Shown one piece after another: positions 17,556 to 25,653 of a stretch of 64,000 nucleotides of DNA. This DNA comes from Rhizobiales bacterium Y(2018) (GTDB lineage: Bacteria; Pseudomonadota; Alphaproteobacteria; Rhizobiales; Aestuariivirgaceae): the NCBI GenBank assembly GCA_005502925.1, contig SCPD01000015.1, positions 1 through 64,000 on the forward strand, given 5' to 3'. Within the stretch, counting starts at the first letter, position 1. Each line of letters begins with the position of its first letter. The notes beneath the pieces were generated by a model. It saw only the letters and a program-made list of their open reading frames with translations. It searched no databases and was not told the origin of the DNA. Position numbers and translations under genes: made by a program.

Positions 17556-18902
17556 TCAGCCGGCTTCCAGATAACGTTGAACCTCGGCGGCGCTCACCGC
17601 CTTGCGCAGCGACGTGTCTTCCGCTTCGCAGATCGCGGAATAGTGATCGACGAAAGCTTCACCGAAGAGCGCCTTCGCTTTGGCGCTGGCACGGAAACGC
17701 CTGGTGGCGTCGAGCAGATCGACGGGGAGCCGCTCCGCCCCTTCCGGAATCTCATTGGGTCCGCCCGAGGCGATGGCAGGCATCGTAAGCTCGAGCCCAC
17801 GCGTGAGACCGTCGAGCCCTGCCCCCAGCATCGCCGCCATGGCGAGATGCGGATTGGCGTCGCTCCCCGGCAGGCGCAGTTCGAGCCGGGTCATCTCTTC
17901 GGTCTCGGCCGCGATACGCACCGCCGCGGCATAGTTATAGGGCGCCCAGCTCACCGTCTTCGGCGCCCAGCTGCCCGGCGCCAGGCGGCGATAGGCATTC
18001 ACCGTATTGCCGATCATCGGGAAGATCTCCGGCACATTGGCGATGATGCCGGCGAGGAAGGACTTGGCCGTCGCCGACAGGCCATTGGCATCCGCACGAT
18101 CGGCGAAGACATTGCGGCCGGTTTTCCGATCGCGCAGCGACAGATTGATATGGCCGCCGATGCCCGGGAAACCATTGCCGGTGAGCGCCATGAAGGAGGC
18201 GGTGAGGCCGCGCTGCCGGCAGAAGGATTTAGTGAACATGCGGAAGAAGGCGGCGTCATCGGCGCCGCGCAGGCCTTCGCGATGTTTGAGCGTCGCCTCG
18301 AAGCAGCCGGGTCCCAGTTCGACGCTGAGCGAGAAGAGATCGACGCCGGCGCGGGTCAGCGTATCTTCGAGCTCGGCGACGAAAGGCGCATAGGTGGCGG
18401 CCGTCTGCCCTGACCAGCAGCGATTATCGGCGGCATAGTGGCTGAGATTGGCGAAACCCTTGGCGCGTAAGGTCTCGGCTGTCTCATTGAGGACGATGAA
18501 TTCGAATTCGAAGCCGGCAAACACGTCGAGACCCAGCGCATCGGCCTTGGCGATCTGGTCGGCGAGCACGCGGCGCGGCATGATCGCCGCCTGCGGGCCG
18601 GTGTAATCGGCGATGAGCGCCGCGGCGTTCTTCTCGAAGGGATAGGGTCTGAGTGAAGCGACGTCATAAGCGACCGTCTCGCTGCGATAGGGACCAGGAA
18701 AGAGAATCGCTTCGCCCGAGTCCCATTTGGGCAGCACATTGGCGAAGACCGCCGTCTCGGCACCGTTCAGCAGTTCGTCGCGGCGCAGCCGGCGCTCGCG
18801 GAACATGCTTGCATAGTCGAATAGTCCGACATGGATCACATCGGCATGCATGTCGTCCAAGGCCTTGGCGAGTTGCACCTTGAGGCCCGATCGATCGGCC
18901 AT
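17556..18902 (-). CDS. Glutamine synthetase family protein, second paralog
   Basis: A 448-residue GS-fold enzyme. Motifs are FAGFEFEFIV (metal-binding Glu), GPGCFEATL, TGNGFPGIGGHINLSL, NAYRRL and SDANPHLAMAAM. It is shorter than its neighbour and clearly diverged, so the pair may form a hetero-oligomer or use different acceptors. The ATG at 18902 (MADRSGLKVQL) follows a good ribosome site (GGGAG), and the longer open frame is rejected. It is the first gene after the -24/-12 promoter at 18958-18974, which places the operon under sigma-54 control. Confidence 0.9.
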   Translation of the reverse strand: MADRSGLKVQLAKALDDMHADVIHVGLFDYASMFRERRLRRDELLNGAETAVFANVLPKWDSGEAILFPGPYRSETVAYDVASLRPYPFEKNAAALIADYTGPQAAIMPRRVLADQIAKADALGLDVFAGFEFEFIVLNETAETLRAKGFANLSHYAADNRCWSGQTAATYAPFVAELEDTLTRAGVDLFSLSVELGPGCFEATLKHREGLRGADDAAFFRMFTKSFCRQRGLTASFMALTGNGFPGIGGHINLSLRDRKTGRNVFADRADANGLSATAKSFLAGIIANVPEIFPMIGNTVNAYRRLAPGSWAPKTVSWAPYNYAAAVRIAAETEEMTRLELRLPGSDANPHLAMAAMLGAGLDGLTRGLELTMPAIASGGPNEIPEGAERLPVDLLDATRRFRASAKAKALFGEAFVDHYSAICEAEDTSLRKAVSAAEVQRYLEAG

Positions 18903-18957
18903 TCCTGGTCTCCCTCTATGGGGGCGCTTTGATCGCGCCACTGTTTTCGTCTGTCTC

Positions 18958-18974
18958 CGCAAGGCCCATGCCAC
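18958..18974 (-). promoter_or_regulatory. Sigma-54 (-24/-12) promoter of the GS/transporter operon
   Basis: On the minus strand the sequence reads TGGCATG-GGCC-TTGCG, with the invariant GG and GC elements exactly 10 bp apart. It matches the RpoN consensus TGGCACG-N4-TTGCW at nearly every position. Transcription would start near 18947, about 45 nt before the ATG at 18902. The activator is encoded downstream in the same operon. The shared upstream element at 19046-19061 lies about 75 bp further up. Confidence 0.75.
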
Positions 18975-19045
18975 TCAGGCGCGGTCCTCGATTTTCAGTC
19001 AGCGCCTTGATTCACATCGGCTTTTCATCCGGCCTCCTTTTCCAG

Positions 19046-19061
19046 GCGCTGCATTTTCGCA
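19046..19061 (-). promoter_or_regulatory. Candidate upstream activating sequence for the sigma-54 activator
   Basis: TGCGAAAATGCAGCGC on the minus strand differs by one base from TGCGCAAATGCAGCGC upstream of the P450 promoter. It sits about 75-90 bp upstream of the -24 element, in the position usual for enhancer-binding proteins. A local dyad, GCTGC-N6-GCAGC, surrounds it. Confidence 0.6.
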
Positions 19062-19081
19062 GCAATTGATGAGATATTGCA

Positions 19082-20290
19082 TCACGTTTCGCGCCCCACT
19101 TCCACAAGGTTCCGATAATGCGCAAGGCGGCCCGCCGGCAGGCCGATCAGCACCACCCCGATCATGCGGCCGGCCCGGCGATAGCCCAGCGCCGCGCCCT
19201 GGCGGCGCATGTCACCGGGGCAGAGCGAGCCTTCGAGCAATTCGGATGCATCGCCAAGCGACGGCGAGCCGTAGCTCTGCAGCCGCAAGCCATGCTGGTC
19301 GCTCCAGAAGGCCGGCACCGGCGCGAAGCTCCCTTGAACCATCTCTTTGATCAGGCTTTCGGCGGCGCGTTTGGCGGTGAAGCCCGGTATCGTCCAATGT
19401 TCGATGCGCCGCGGCACCTCATCGGCGAAGAGATTGGGAAACCGCGCAATGTCGCCGGCCGCCACCACATCGGCGCGCCCTTCGACACGCATCGCATTAT
19501 CACAGAGAACGCCATCGCTGAGATCGAGGCCGTTGCCGGCAAGCCATTGGGTATTGGCGGTCGAGCCCACCGCTTCGACCGCGAGATCACAGGCGATCAC
19601 TTCGCCACTTTCGAGCCTGATGCCGTCGAGATGCCCGTCGCCGCGATCGATGAAACCGGCGATCTTCGCCCGCAAGCGGAAGTCGATGCCTTCGCTTCGG
19701 TGCAGTGCCTGCATCGCCTGGCCCGCGGTCAAGCCGATCGCCCGCTGCATCGGTGCTTCGAAGGTTTCGATCATCGTCACGGCAAGGCCGCGCTTGCGCG
19801 CCGACGCCGCGACCTCGCAGCCGATGAAGCCGGCGCCGATGACAGCGAGCCGTGCGCCGGCGACGAGCCGCGCCCGCAAAGCGAGAGCGCCGTCGAGCGT
19901 CCGCAGGACATACCGGTCCTTCTCGCCGCCGGGCAAAGGCACGCGCCGCGGCGACAGGCCAGTGGTGATCGCGAGCGCGTCATAGGACAGCGTCGAGCCA
20001 TCGGCGAAGCTCACTTCTCTCAGCGTCAGATCACAAGCGACCGCCGTCGCACCGAGCTTCCAGGTCACATCATCGAGCGACGGGCGCAAACGGAAGCTGA
20101 GGGACTGGACGAGCGCTGTCTCGTCGTCGTCACCGGTCAGGACATCCTTGGAAAGTGGCGGCCGGTTGTAAGGCATTCGTGTTTCGGCGCCGGCGATCGT
20201 GATCGGCCCTGTATGACCAAGTCCGCGCAATTGCTCGGCCAGTCTCAGACCACTGAGCGACGCGCCGACCACGAGGACATGCCCGATCAT
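19082..20290 (-). CDS. FAD-dependent ferredoxin reductase
   Basis: A 402-residue reductase of the putidaredoxin/rhodocoxin reductase type. It has an N-terminal FAD-binding motif (VLVVGASLSGLRLAEQLRG), the MPYNRPPLSKD motif found in these reductases, a second NAD(P)-binding Rossmann motif (LAVIGAGFIGCEVAA), and VVAAGDIARFPN near the FAD. It lies 5 nt after the ferredoxin gene in the P450 operon and should pass electrons from NAD(P)H to that ferredoxin. Confidence 0.95.
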   Translation of the reverse strand: MIGHVLVVGASLSGLRLAEQLRGLGHTGPITIAGAETRMPYNRPPLSKDVLTGDDDETALVQSLSFRLRPSLDDVTWKLGATAVACDLTLREVSFADGSTLSYDALAITTGLSPRRVPLPGGEKDRYVLRTLDGALALRARLVAGARLAVIGAGFIGCEVAASARKRGLAVTMIETFEAPMQRAIGLTAGQAMQALHRSEGIDFRLRAKIAGFIDRGDGHLDGIRLESGEVIACDLAVEAVGSTANTQWLAGNGLDLSDGVLCDNAMRVEGRADVVAAGDIARFPNLFADEVPRRIEHWTIPGFTAKRAAESLIKEMVQGSFAPVPAFWSDQHGLRLQSYGSPSLGDASELLEGSLCPGDMRRQGAALGYRRAGRMIGVVLIGLPAGRLAHYRNLVEVGRET

Positions 20291-20295
20291 TTCGC

Positions 20296-20484
20296 TCAGT
20301 CCTCGATCGTGATGGCTTGTTCAGGACAGACATCGGCCGCTTCCTCGGCCTCGCGCCTTGCACTTTCATCGACCTGCTCGACCCATTGCAGCTTGCCGTC
20401 CTCACCGAAGGAGAAGAGTTTCGGCGCCGCGATCGCGCATTGGCCATGCAGCTGGCATCTCACCAGATCGACGCAGATCTTCAT
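20296..20484 (-). CDS. [3Fe-4S] ferredoxin
   Basis: A 62-residue ferredoxin. Cys10 and Cys16 (RCQLHGQCAI) and Cys53 (DVCPEQAI) give the C-x5-C...C-P pattern of P450-associated [3Fe-4S] ferredoxins, where His13-Gly takes the place of a fourth ligand. The start at 20484 (MKICVDLVR) overlaps the P450 stop by 4 nt (ATGA), and the longer open frame has no domain. It carries electrons from the reductase at 19082 to the P450. Confidence 0.95.
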   Translation of the reverse strand: MKICVDLVRCQLHGQCAIAAPKLFSFGEDGKLQWVEQVDESARREAEEAADVCPEQAITIED

Positions 20485-21683
20485 GTCGGCTCCGGATCGA
20501 AGATGATCGGCAGCTTGACCGCGCCGGTATTGCCGCTGTCGGGCAGCCATGTCGCGGCGCCGTCATAGCGCGGATTGCGGATGCGCTGCGCCAGGATGCG
20601 CAGGGCTTCCGTCATGTCGCCACGGGCGATGAAATGGCCGAGGCAATGATGGGTACCGCCGCCGAAGCCGAAATGCGGCATGCGCTTCACCGAAATGTCG
20701 AAACCCGGCGTGAAGACGGCAGGATCGGTACCGGCCGATTCCGCGAAGAGATGCAATGTCGTCCCCTTCTTGATCGGGAGATCATTGACCGTGATGTCCT
20801 CCATCGTCTCCCGCGTCACCCAGGTGGTGGTGGGCCTGGTCCGCATCACCTCTTCCACCGCCGGGCGCGCCAGCTCCGGCTGCTCGGCGAGAAGCTGCCA
20901 CTGCGCCGGGTTGTCGATGAACATGCCGAGAGCGAGGCCGAGCTGGTTGCGCGTCGTGTCGATGCCGCCGAACACCGCGAGCACGACCATGTCGTCGAGC
21001 TCCTGGTCGCTCAGCGTGTCCTTGTTCTCATTCGCCTGCAGCAGCAAAGAGACGAAGTCGTCGGCCGGCGGGCGCTTGCGGCGCTCGGCGATCACGCGTT
21101 GCACATAGTTATAAAGCCGATCGGTCGCCGCATTCACCCGCGCGACGTCCTGCTTGTAGGTGACGCCGAGCGCCAGCCCCATTTCGCCGGCGATGTCGGC
21201 AAGATTACGCCATTCCGACTGGTCGAGCTCGAGCAGGATGCAGATCACCCGCGTCGCATAGGGCTCGGAGAATTCCGCCATGAAGTCGCATGTGCCGCGT
21301 TTGGCGAAGCCGTCGATCAGCTCATGCGCCAGCGCCTCGAATTTGGGCTTGAGCGCGCCGATGAGTTTTGGCGAGAAGGCCGGATTGGCGAGCCGCCTGA
21401 GCCGCGCGTGATCCTCGCCGATCCGGTTGAGCAGCATCGCAAGCCACCATTCGGCGAAACGGCCGGTCGCCTGATTATGCGCCGGCCAGGCATAACTTCC
21501 CTGGCGCAGCCGCGGATCGCGCAGCAGCTTGCCGACTTCCTCGTAACGCAGCACGGCCAGCCCATAGGGCGTGCGCGCGCACCAGCTCTGGTCGCGCGCC
21601 TCGCGCACCGCTTGCGAGCGGATGGAGAAAGACGGATCCGACAGATTCAGGAATGGCAGCTCGGCCACTGCAGTCTCGCTCAT
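20481..21683 (-). CDS. Cytochrome P450
   Basis: A 400-residue soluble bacterial class I P450. It has the I-helix oxygen-activation motif GGIDTTR (239-245), the K-helix ExxR (Glu278-Arg281) and the heme loop FGFGGGTHHCLGH with ligand Cys347. A strong ribosome site (GGGAGGAG) precedes the ATG at 21683. It is the first gene of an operon with its own [3Fe-4S] ferredoxin and reductase. The gene order P450-ferredoxin-reductase plus neighbouring GS-like genes resembles the morpholine/piperidine oxidation clusters of mycobacteria. That similarity in layout is the only basis for suggesting a secondary-amine substrate. Confidence 0.95.
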   Translation of the reverse strand: MSETAVAELPFLNLSDPSFSIRSQAVREARDQSWCARTPYGLAVLRYEEVGKLLRDPRLRQGSYAWPAHNQATGRFAEWWLAMLLNRIGEDHARLRRLANPAFSPKLIGALKPKFEALAHELIDGFAKRGTCDFMAEFSEPYATRVICILLELDQSEWRNLADIAGEMGLALGVTYKQDVARVNAATDRLYNYVQRVIAERRKRPPADDFVSLLLQANENKDTLSDQELDDMVVLAVFGGIDTTRNQLGLALGMFIDNPAQWQLLAEQPELARPAVEEVMRTRPTTTWVTRETMEDITVNDLPIKKGTTLHLFAESAGTDPAVFTPGFDISVKRMPHFGFGGGTHHCLGHFIARGDMTEALRILAQRIRNPRYDGAATWLPDSGNTGAVKLPIIFDPEPT

Positions 21684-21718
21684 GGCTCCTCCCGAAGAAT
21701 GTTCTTTGAGAAGCCTTC

Positions 21719-21734
21719 AGCAATCACTGTGCCA
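21719..21734 (-). promoter_or_regulatory. Sigma-54 (-24/-12) promoter of the P450 operon
   Basis: The minus strand reads TGGCACA-GTGA-TTGCT, an almost ideal RpoN promoter with correct GG-GC spacing. The start of transcription would be around 21707, only about 25 nt before the P450 ATG at 21683. The region 21684-21842 contains no gene. Confidence 0.8.
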
Positions 21735-21811
21735 ATCCGACGCCATTCCACAAGGCGTTGATCGGCAAGGAAAATCTAAAATCAGTCAGAGGGTGGTGAC
21801 AAGCGGGGCGA

Positions 21812-21827
21812 TGCGCAAATGCAGCGC
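21812..21827 (+). promoter_or_regulatory. Candidate upstream activating sequence of the P450 promoter
   Basis: TGCGCAAATGCAGCGC lies about 80-95 bp upstream of the -24 element at 21734 and matches the element before the GS operon (19046-19061) at 15 of 16 positions. An extended imperfect dyad (GCAAA...TTTGC) overlaps it. Confidence 0.6.
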
Positions 21828-21842
21828 TTTGCTGATACCGCA

Positions 21843-22676
21843 TCACCCCGTTGCGGCAAGTCCGAGGAGCTGGCGCGCCTCCGATACCGTCGCCGGATGA
21901 CGGCCATAGTCGCCGCACAGCGCCGCGACGCCTTTGACCAGCTCGGCATTGGAGGCGGCGAGACGGTCCCGGTCGATGCGGATATTGTCCTCGAGCCCGG
22001 TGCGGCAATGGCCGCCGAGCTCCAGCGACCAGCGATTGACCTCGAGCTGATGGCGGCCGATGCCGGCGGCGGTCCAGGTCGCCTCGGGCATCAGCTTGTT
22101 CAGCTGGCTCACCTGGAAAGCGAGCACGTCGCGGATCGCCGGCATGGCGTTTTTCACACCGAAGACGAATTGCACATGCAAGGGCTTGGTGAGCACGCCC
22201 TCATCGGCGAGACGCAACGCCTGATAGAGCATCGACAGGTCGAACACCTCGATCTCGGGCTTCACGCCATATTCCATCATTTTGTCCGCCAGCTCGCGGA
22301 CGAGGGTCGGATGGTTCTCATAGATGATGGTCGGGAAATTACACGAGCCGGTCGAGAGCGAGGCCATGTCCGGCTTCAGATGCAGCATGCCGCCGCGCTC
22401 CGAGCCCTTGCCCGAGCGCCCGCCGGTCGAGAACTGGATGATCATGCCGGGGCAATGTTTGCGCAGGCCTTCGCCGAGACGGGCGAAACGCTCAGGGTCC
22501 GACGTCGGCGTCTGGTCGTCCTTCCTGACATGGACATGCGCGATGGTGGCGCCAGCCTCGAAGGCCTCTTGCGTCGACTCGATCTGCTCGGCGACGGTGA
22601 TCGGCACCGCCGGATTATCCTCCTTGCGCGGAACCGATCCGGTGATGGCGACGGTGATGATGCAGGGTTTGGTCAT
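21843..22676 (-). CDS. BKACE (DUF849) beta-keto acid cleavage family enzyme
   Basis: A 277-residue TIM-barrel protein of the beta-keto acid cleavage enzyme family, which condenses a 3-keto acid with acetyl-CoA to give acetoacetate and a new acyl-CoA. Visible are the metal-binding HVHVR motif (GATIAHVHVRKD), QFSTGGRSG and the C-terminal GGHCRTGLEDN. It starts with ATG at 22676, overlapping the small upstream gene by 4 nt. It is the last gene of the minus-strand transporter/SDR/LLM operon. Its presence suggests that the pathway ends in a keto acid. Confidence 0.92.
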   Translation of the reverse strand: MTKPCIITVAITGSVPRKEDNPAVPITVAEQIESTQEAFEAGATIAHVHVRKDDQTPTSDPERFARLGEGLRKHCPGMIIQFSTGGRSGKGSERGGMLHLKPDMASLSTGSCNFPTIIYENHPTLVRELADKMMEYGVKPEIEVFDLSMLYQALRLADEGVLTKPLHVQFVFGVKNAMPAIRDVLAFQVSQLNKLMPEATWTAAGIGRHQLEVNRWSLELGGHCRTGLEDNIRIDRDRLAASNAELVKGVAALCGDYGRHPATVSEARQLLGLAATG

Positions 22677-23005
22677 GCGGTCCTGTTATCGTCCTGAGCG
22701 GGCCATTTGATGTGGGCCCGTATAGCATGGCGGTCGTCATCCACCCAGCCGAAGGGCCGTGCTTTGTCTTTCATCGCCGCGAGCTTGGCGAGCCATTCCT
22801 CGTCCCTCTCACGGCCTGCCAGCTTGACGAGCGCCGGCTCGCCGACCCAGACATGGCCGTCATCGGAAACCTCGCCCAGCGCCCGCAGCGCCGTCATGAT
22901 CTGCGCGACGCTGATGCCGACGCGCGTGACCTGGATCTCGAAGCGCCGGAAGTCGTCGGGATCATCGAGCCCCAGATCGCCGGCTTCGGTGACGGTGATG
23001 ATCAT
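22673..23005 (-). CDS. Conserved-looking small protein of unknown function
   Basis: A 110-residue soluble protein (MIITVTEAGDLGLDDPDDF...). I recognise no domain. It is tightly packed: 2 nt after the LLM gene and overlapping the BKACE gene by 4 nt, so it is surely translated with them. The composition is acidic with a Trp-rich C-terminal half (VWVGEP, EEWLAKL, FGWVDDD). It could be an accessory subunit of the LLM monooxygenase, but nothing in the sequence proves this. Confidence 0.75.
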   Translation of the reverse strand: MIITVTEAGDLGLDDPDDFRRFEIQVTRVGISVAQIMTALRALGEVSDDGHVWVGEPALVKLAGRERDEEWLAKLAAMKDKARPFGWVDDDRHAIRAHIKWPAQDDNRTA

Positions 23006-23007
23006 GC

Positions 23008-24102
23008 TCAGGCCGCGTTGCTGCGGAGACCCGGCACCCCGACGCCGATATTGGCGAGCTTGCCCAGCCGCTTCTCGACCAGCGGCAGAACTTCCTTGCC
23101 GAACATCTCCATCGATTTGAGCGTCTTCTGCTGCGCGACACCCGGGATGCCCATGAACAGGCTCATATGGCTGGGCTCGAGGGCCGTGATGTCGGCGCAC
23201 AGCTTCTCGGCCACCGTCTCGGGATCCCCCATCAAGGTGCGCTCGGCGATCTCTTCCAGCGGCGGCTCGTCGGCGGCCGGCGTTTCCTTTAAATATGCGC
23301 CGTCGAGCTCACCATATTTATTGCGCATAGCCTGGGCGATGCGGCGCACATAACGCGCGCCATCCGCCGCTTTCAGCACATCGTCGCGGTCATGGCTGAC
23401 GAAGACATAACGCTGGATGGCGAAAGGCATGCGCGCAGCCTCGCCGCCCGCCGCAACATAGGTCTCACGCAATTTGTCCTTGATCTGGCGGATGACATTG
23501 ACGGTGTTCCAGCCCGTGGTGACAAAGGGCACATACCCCCGCTCCACCGAACGGCGCTGCGTCTCCATGTCGGTGGTGAGTCCCGCCACATAGACCGGCG
23601 GCCGCTTCTGAATGGTGCGCACCGAGAAATAGGTCTCCGGCAGCTTGATCTTCTGGCCCGCGAAGGAGACCGGATCGCCTTTCAGATAGGCTTCGACCAG
23701 ATCCATCGTTTCGAGAAAGATCTCGCGGCCTTTCTTCAGATCGACGCCGAATTTGTGGAACTCATATTCCTGATAGCCGGTGCCGAAGCCGAGCACGGCA
23801 CGGCCGTCGCTCAGTTGGTCGAGAAGCCCGATATCCTCGAGCATGCGGATCGGCTCATAAAGCGGCAGCACGATCACCGCCGGGCCGAGCTTGATCCGCT
23901 TGGTGCGCGCCGCCATGTAGGTGCTCATCGTCAGAGGCGACGGGCACAGGCAATAATTGGAGAAATGATGCTCGGCGAACCACGCGATCTCGAAGCCGAC
24001 ATCCTCGGCGACGCGGACCTGATCGGCCATCTCGGCATAGATCTCGCGCGGCGTCTTGGCCTTGTCGCGCTGGGTCATCAGGTTGAAGAGACCGAAATGC
24101 AT
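23008..24102 (-). CDS. LLM class flavin-dependent monooxygenase
   Basis: A 364-residue bacterial-luciferase-like enzyme. Typical regions are the start MHFGLFNLMTQRD, AWFAEHHFSNYCLCPSPL, the long TIM-barrel segment with GRAVLGFGTGYQEYEF, and the C-terminal SLFMGIPGVAQQ. Such enzymes use reduced FMN from a separate reductase. None is in this operon, but a flavin reductase gene lies at 33000. It is a paralog of the LLM gene at 33685, with shared AEHHF.N and C-terminal segments. Substrate unknown. Confidence 0.93.
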   Translation of the reverse strand: MHFGLFNLMTQRDKAKTPREIYAEMADQVRVAEDVGFEIAWFAEHHFSNYCLCPSPLTMSTYMAARTKRIKLGPAVIVLPLYEPIRMLEDIGLLDQLSDGRAVLGFGTGYQEYEFHKFGVDLKKGREIFLETMDLVEAYLKGDPVSFAGQKIKLPETYFSVRTIQKRPPVYVAGLTTDMETQRRSVERGYVPFVTTGWNTVNVIRQIKDKLRETYVAAGGEAARMPFAIQRYVFVSHDRDDVLKAADGARYVRRIAQAMRNKYGELDGAYLKETPAADEPPLEEIAERTLMGDPETVAEKLCADITALEPSHMSLFMGIPGVAQQKTLKSMEMFGKEVLPLVEKRLGKLANIGVGVPGLRSNAA

Positions 24103-24119
24103 TAGTCAAACTCCTGTAA

Positions 24120-24887
24120 TCAGAAACCGACGATCGTCTCGCCGCCATTGGGGCTGATCGACTGCCCGGTGATGAAGTCCGCTTCCGCCGAGGCGAGGAA
24201 CGCGACGGCGCCCGACACTTCCTCGGGCTGCGCCCAGCGCTTGAGCGGCACTTTCTGCTCTTTCTCGCGGATGCGGTCCCAGCCCTGCACCTTGATCGGC
24301 ATCTCGGTGATGACACCGCCCGGGCAGACCGAATTGACATGAATGTTCCAGGGCGCCAGCTCCTTGGCCCAGGCCTTGGTGAGGCCGAGAATGGCGGTCT
24401 TGGCGGCGCAATAATGGGACGCGGTATTGGCGCCGTTCATACCCCAGATCGAGGAGATGTTGACGATCTTGCCGCGCCGGCGCTCCTTCATGCCGGGGAT
24501 CACCGCCTGGCCGCAGAAGAACGATCCCTTCACATGGATGTCGAACATGCGGTCGAAATCGGCGAGCGTGATGTCTTCGATGGCGAGATGCTGGCCGATG
24601 CCGGCATTGTTCACCAGGATGTCGATCGGCCCCAGCGCGGATTCCGCCTCTGCGACCATCGCCCGGATCCCGGCCGTATCGGTGATGTCGGTATGGGTGA
24701 CGAAGACGCGCCGGCCCAGTTTCTCGACAGATTTGGCGGTGATCGCGGCCTCATCCTGCAAGACATCATGCACGATGATGTCGGCGCCGTAACGGGCAAG
24801 GAGCTCGGCATGGGCGCGGCCCATGCCGCGTCCCGAGCCGGTGATCCAGGCGACCTTGCCCGCGAGCTTCATGCTTGGTCTTTCCAT
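24120..24887 (-). CDS. SDR family oxidoreductase
   Basis: A 255-residue short-chain dehydrogenase/reductase. It has the cofactor motif TGSGRGMGRAH, NNAGIG, a catalytic Ser within NISSIWGMNG, and the Tyr/Lys pair in HYCAAKTAIL, followed by PGGVITEMPI. Both the ATG at 24887 and that at 24872 (MKLAGKVAW) have purine-rich leaders. It is a tandem paralog of the next gene upstream (24898), with long nearly identical stretches. NAD(P)-linked alcohol oxidation in the catabolic operon is inferred. Confidence 0.92.
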   Translation of the reverse strand: MERPSMKLAGKVAWITGSGRGMGRAHAELLARYGADIIVHDVLQDEAAITAKSVEKLGRRVFVTHTDITDTAGIRAMVAEAESALGPIDILVNNAGIGQHLAIEDITLADFDRMFDIHVKGSFFCGQAVIPGMKERRRGKIVNISSIWGMNGANTASHYCAAKTAILGLTKAWAKELAPWNIHVNSVCPGGVITEMPIKVQGWDRIREKEQKVPLKRWAQPEEVSGAVAFLASAEADFITGQSISPNGGETIVGF

Positions 24888-24897
24888 GATCGTTCCC

Positions 24898-25653
24898 TCA
24901 ATAACCGACGATCACTTCGCCGCCATTGGGGCTGATGACCTGCCCCGTGACGAAGTCGGATTCGGGCGACGCCAGATAGGCGACCGCATAGGCGATCTCG
25001 ACCGGCTCGCAATATCGCTTGAGCGGCACCTTCGCTTCCTTGGCCTTGAGGATCTCCGAATTGTCGAGCTTCATCGGCCCGCCGGAGCGCACGCCACCCG
25101 GCGCCACCGCGTTGACATGGATGTTCCAGGGCGCCAGCTCCTTGGCCCAGGCCTTGGTGAAGCCCAGAAGGGCGGCCTTGGCCGCGCAATAATGCGAGGC
25201 GACGGGCGCGCCCGTCATGCCCCACATGGAAGAGATATTGATGATCTTGCCGCGCCGGCGCTCCTTCATCGCTGGGATCACCGCCTGGGCGGCAAAGAAC
25301 GAGCCCCGGACATGGACGGCGAACATGCGGTCGAAATCCTCTTCCGTGATGTCCATCGTTTCGAGCCTTTGACCATAGCCGGCATTGTTGACGAGGATGT
25401 CGATCGGACCGAGCCTGGCCGCCCCCTCCTCCGCCATGTTCTTGACCTGCGCCACATCGGCCATGTCGGCGATGACCACGTGAACGCGCCGCCCGCGCTT
25501 GCGCACCTCTTCGGCGGTCGCCTGCGCCGGCTCGGCGCGGATGTCCGACACCACGATATCGGCGCCGCGTTCGGCCATCAGGATCGCATGGGCTCGTCCC
25601 ATGCCGTCACCCGACCCGGTGATCAGCGCAATTTTACCTTCCAACAAGGGCAT
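24898..25653 (-). CDS. SDR family oxidoreductase, tandem paralog
   Basis: A 251-residue SDR with cofactor motif TGSGDGMGRAH, NNAGYG, catalytic Ser in NISSMWGMTG, and HYCAAKAALLG for Tyr/Lys. It is strikingly similar to the SDR at 24120, especially over TKAWAKELAPWNIHVN and the C-terminal ISPNGGE, so a local duplication is likely. It lies directly after the transporter ATPase gene, with its ATG right at that gene's stop. Confidence 0.92.
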   Translation of the reverse strand: MPLLEGKIALITGSGDGMGRAHAILMAERGADIVVSDIRAEPAQATAEEVRKRGRRVHVVIADMADVAQVKNMAEEGAARLGPIDILVNNAGYGQRLETMDITEEDFDRMFAVHVRGSFFAAQAVIPAMKERRRGKIINISSMWGMTGAPVASHYCAAKAALLGFTKAWAKELAPWNIHVNAVAPGGVRSGGPMKLDNSEILKAKEAKVPLKRYCEPVEIAYAVAYLASPESDFVTGQVISPNGGEVIVGY

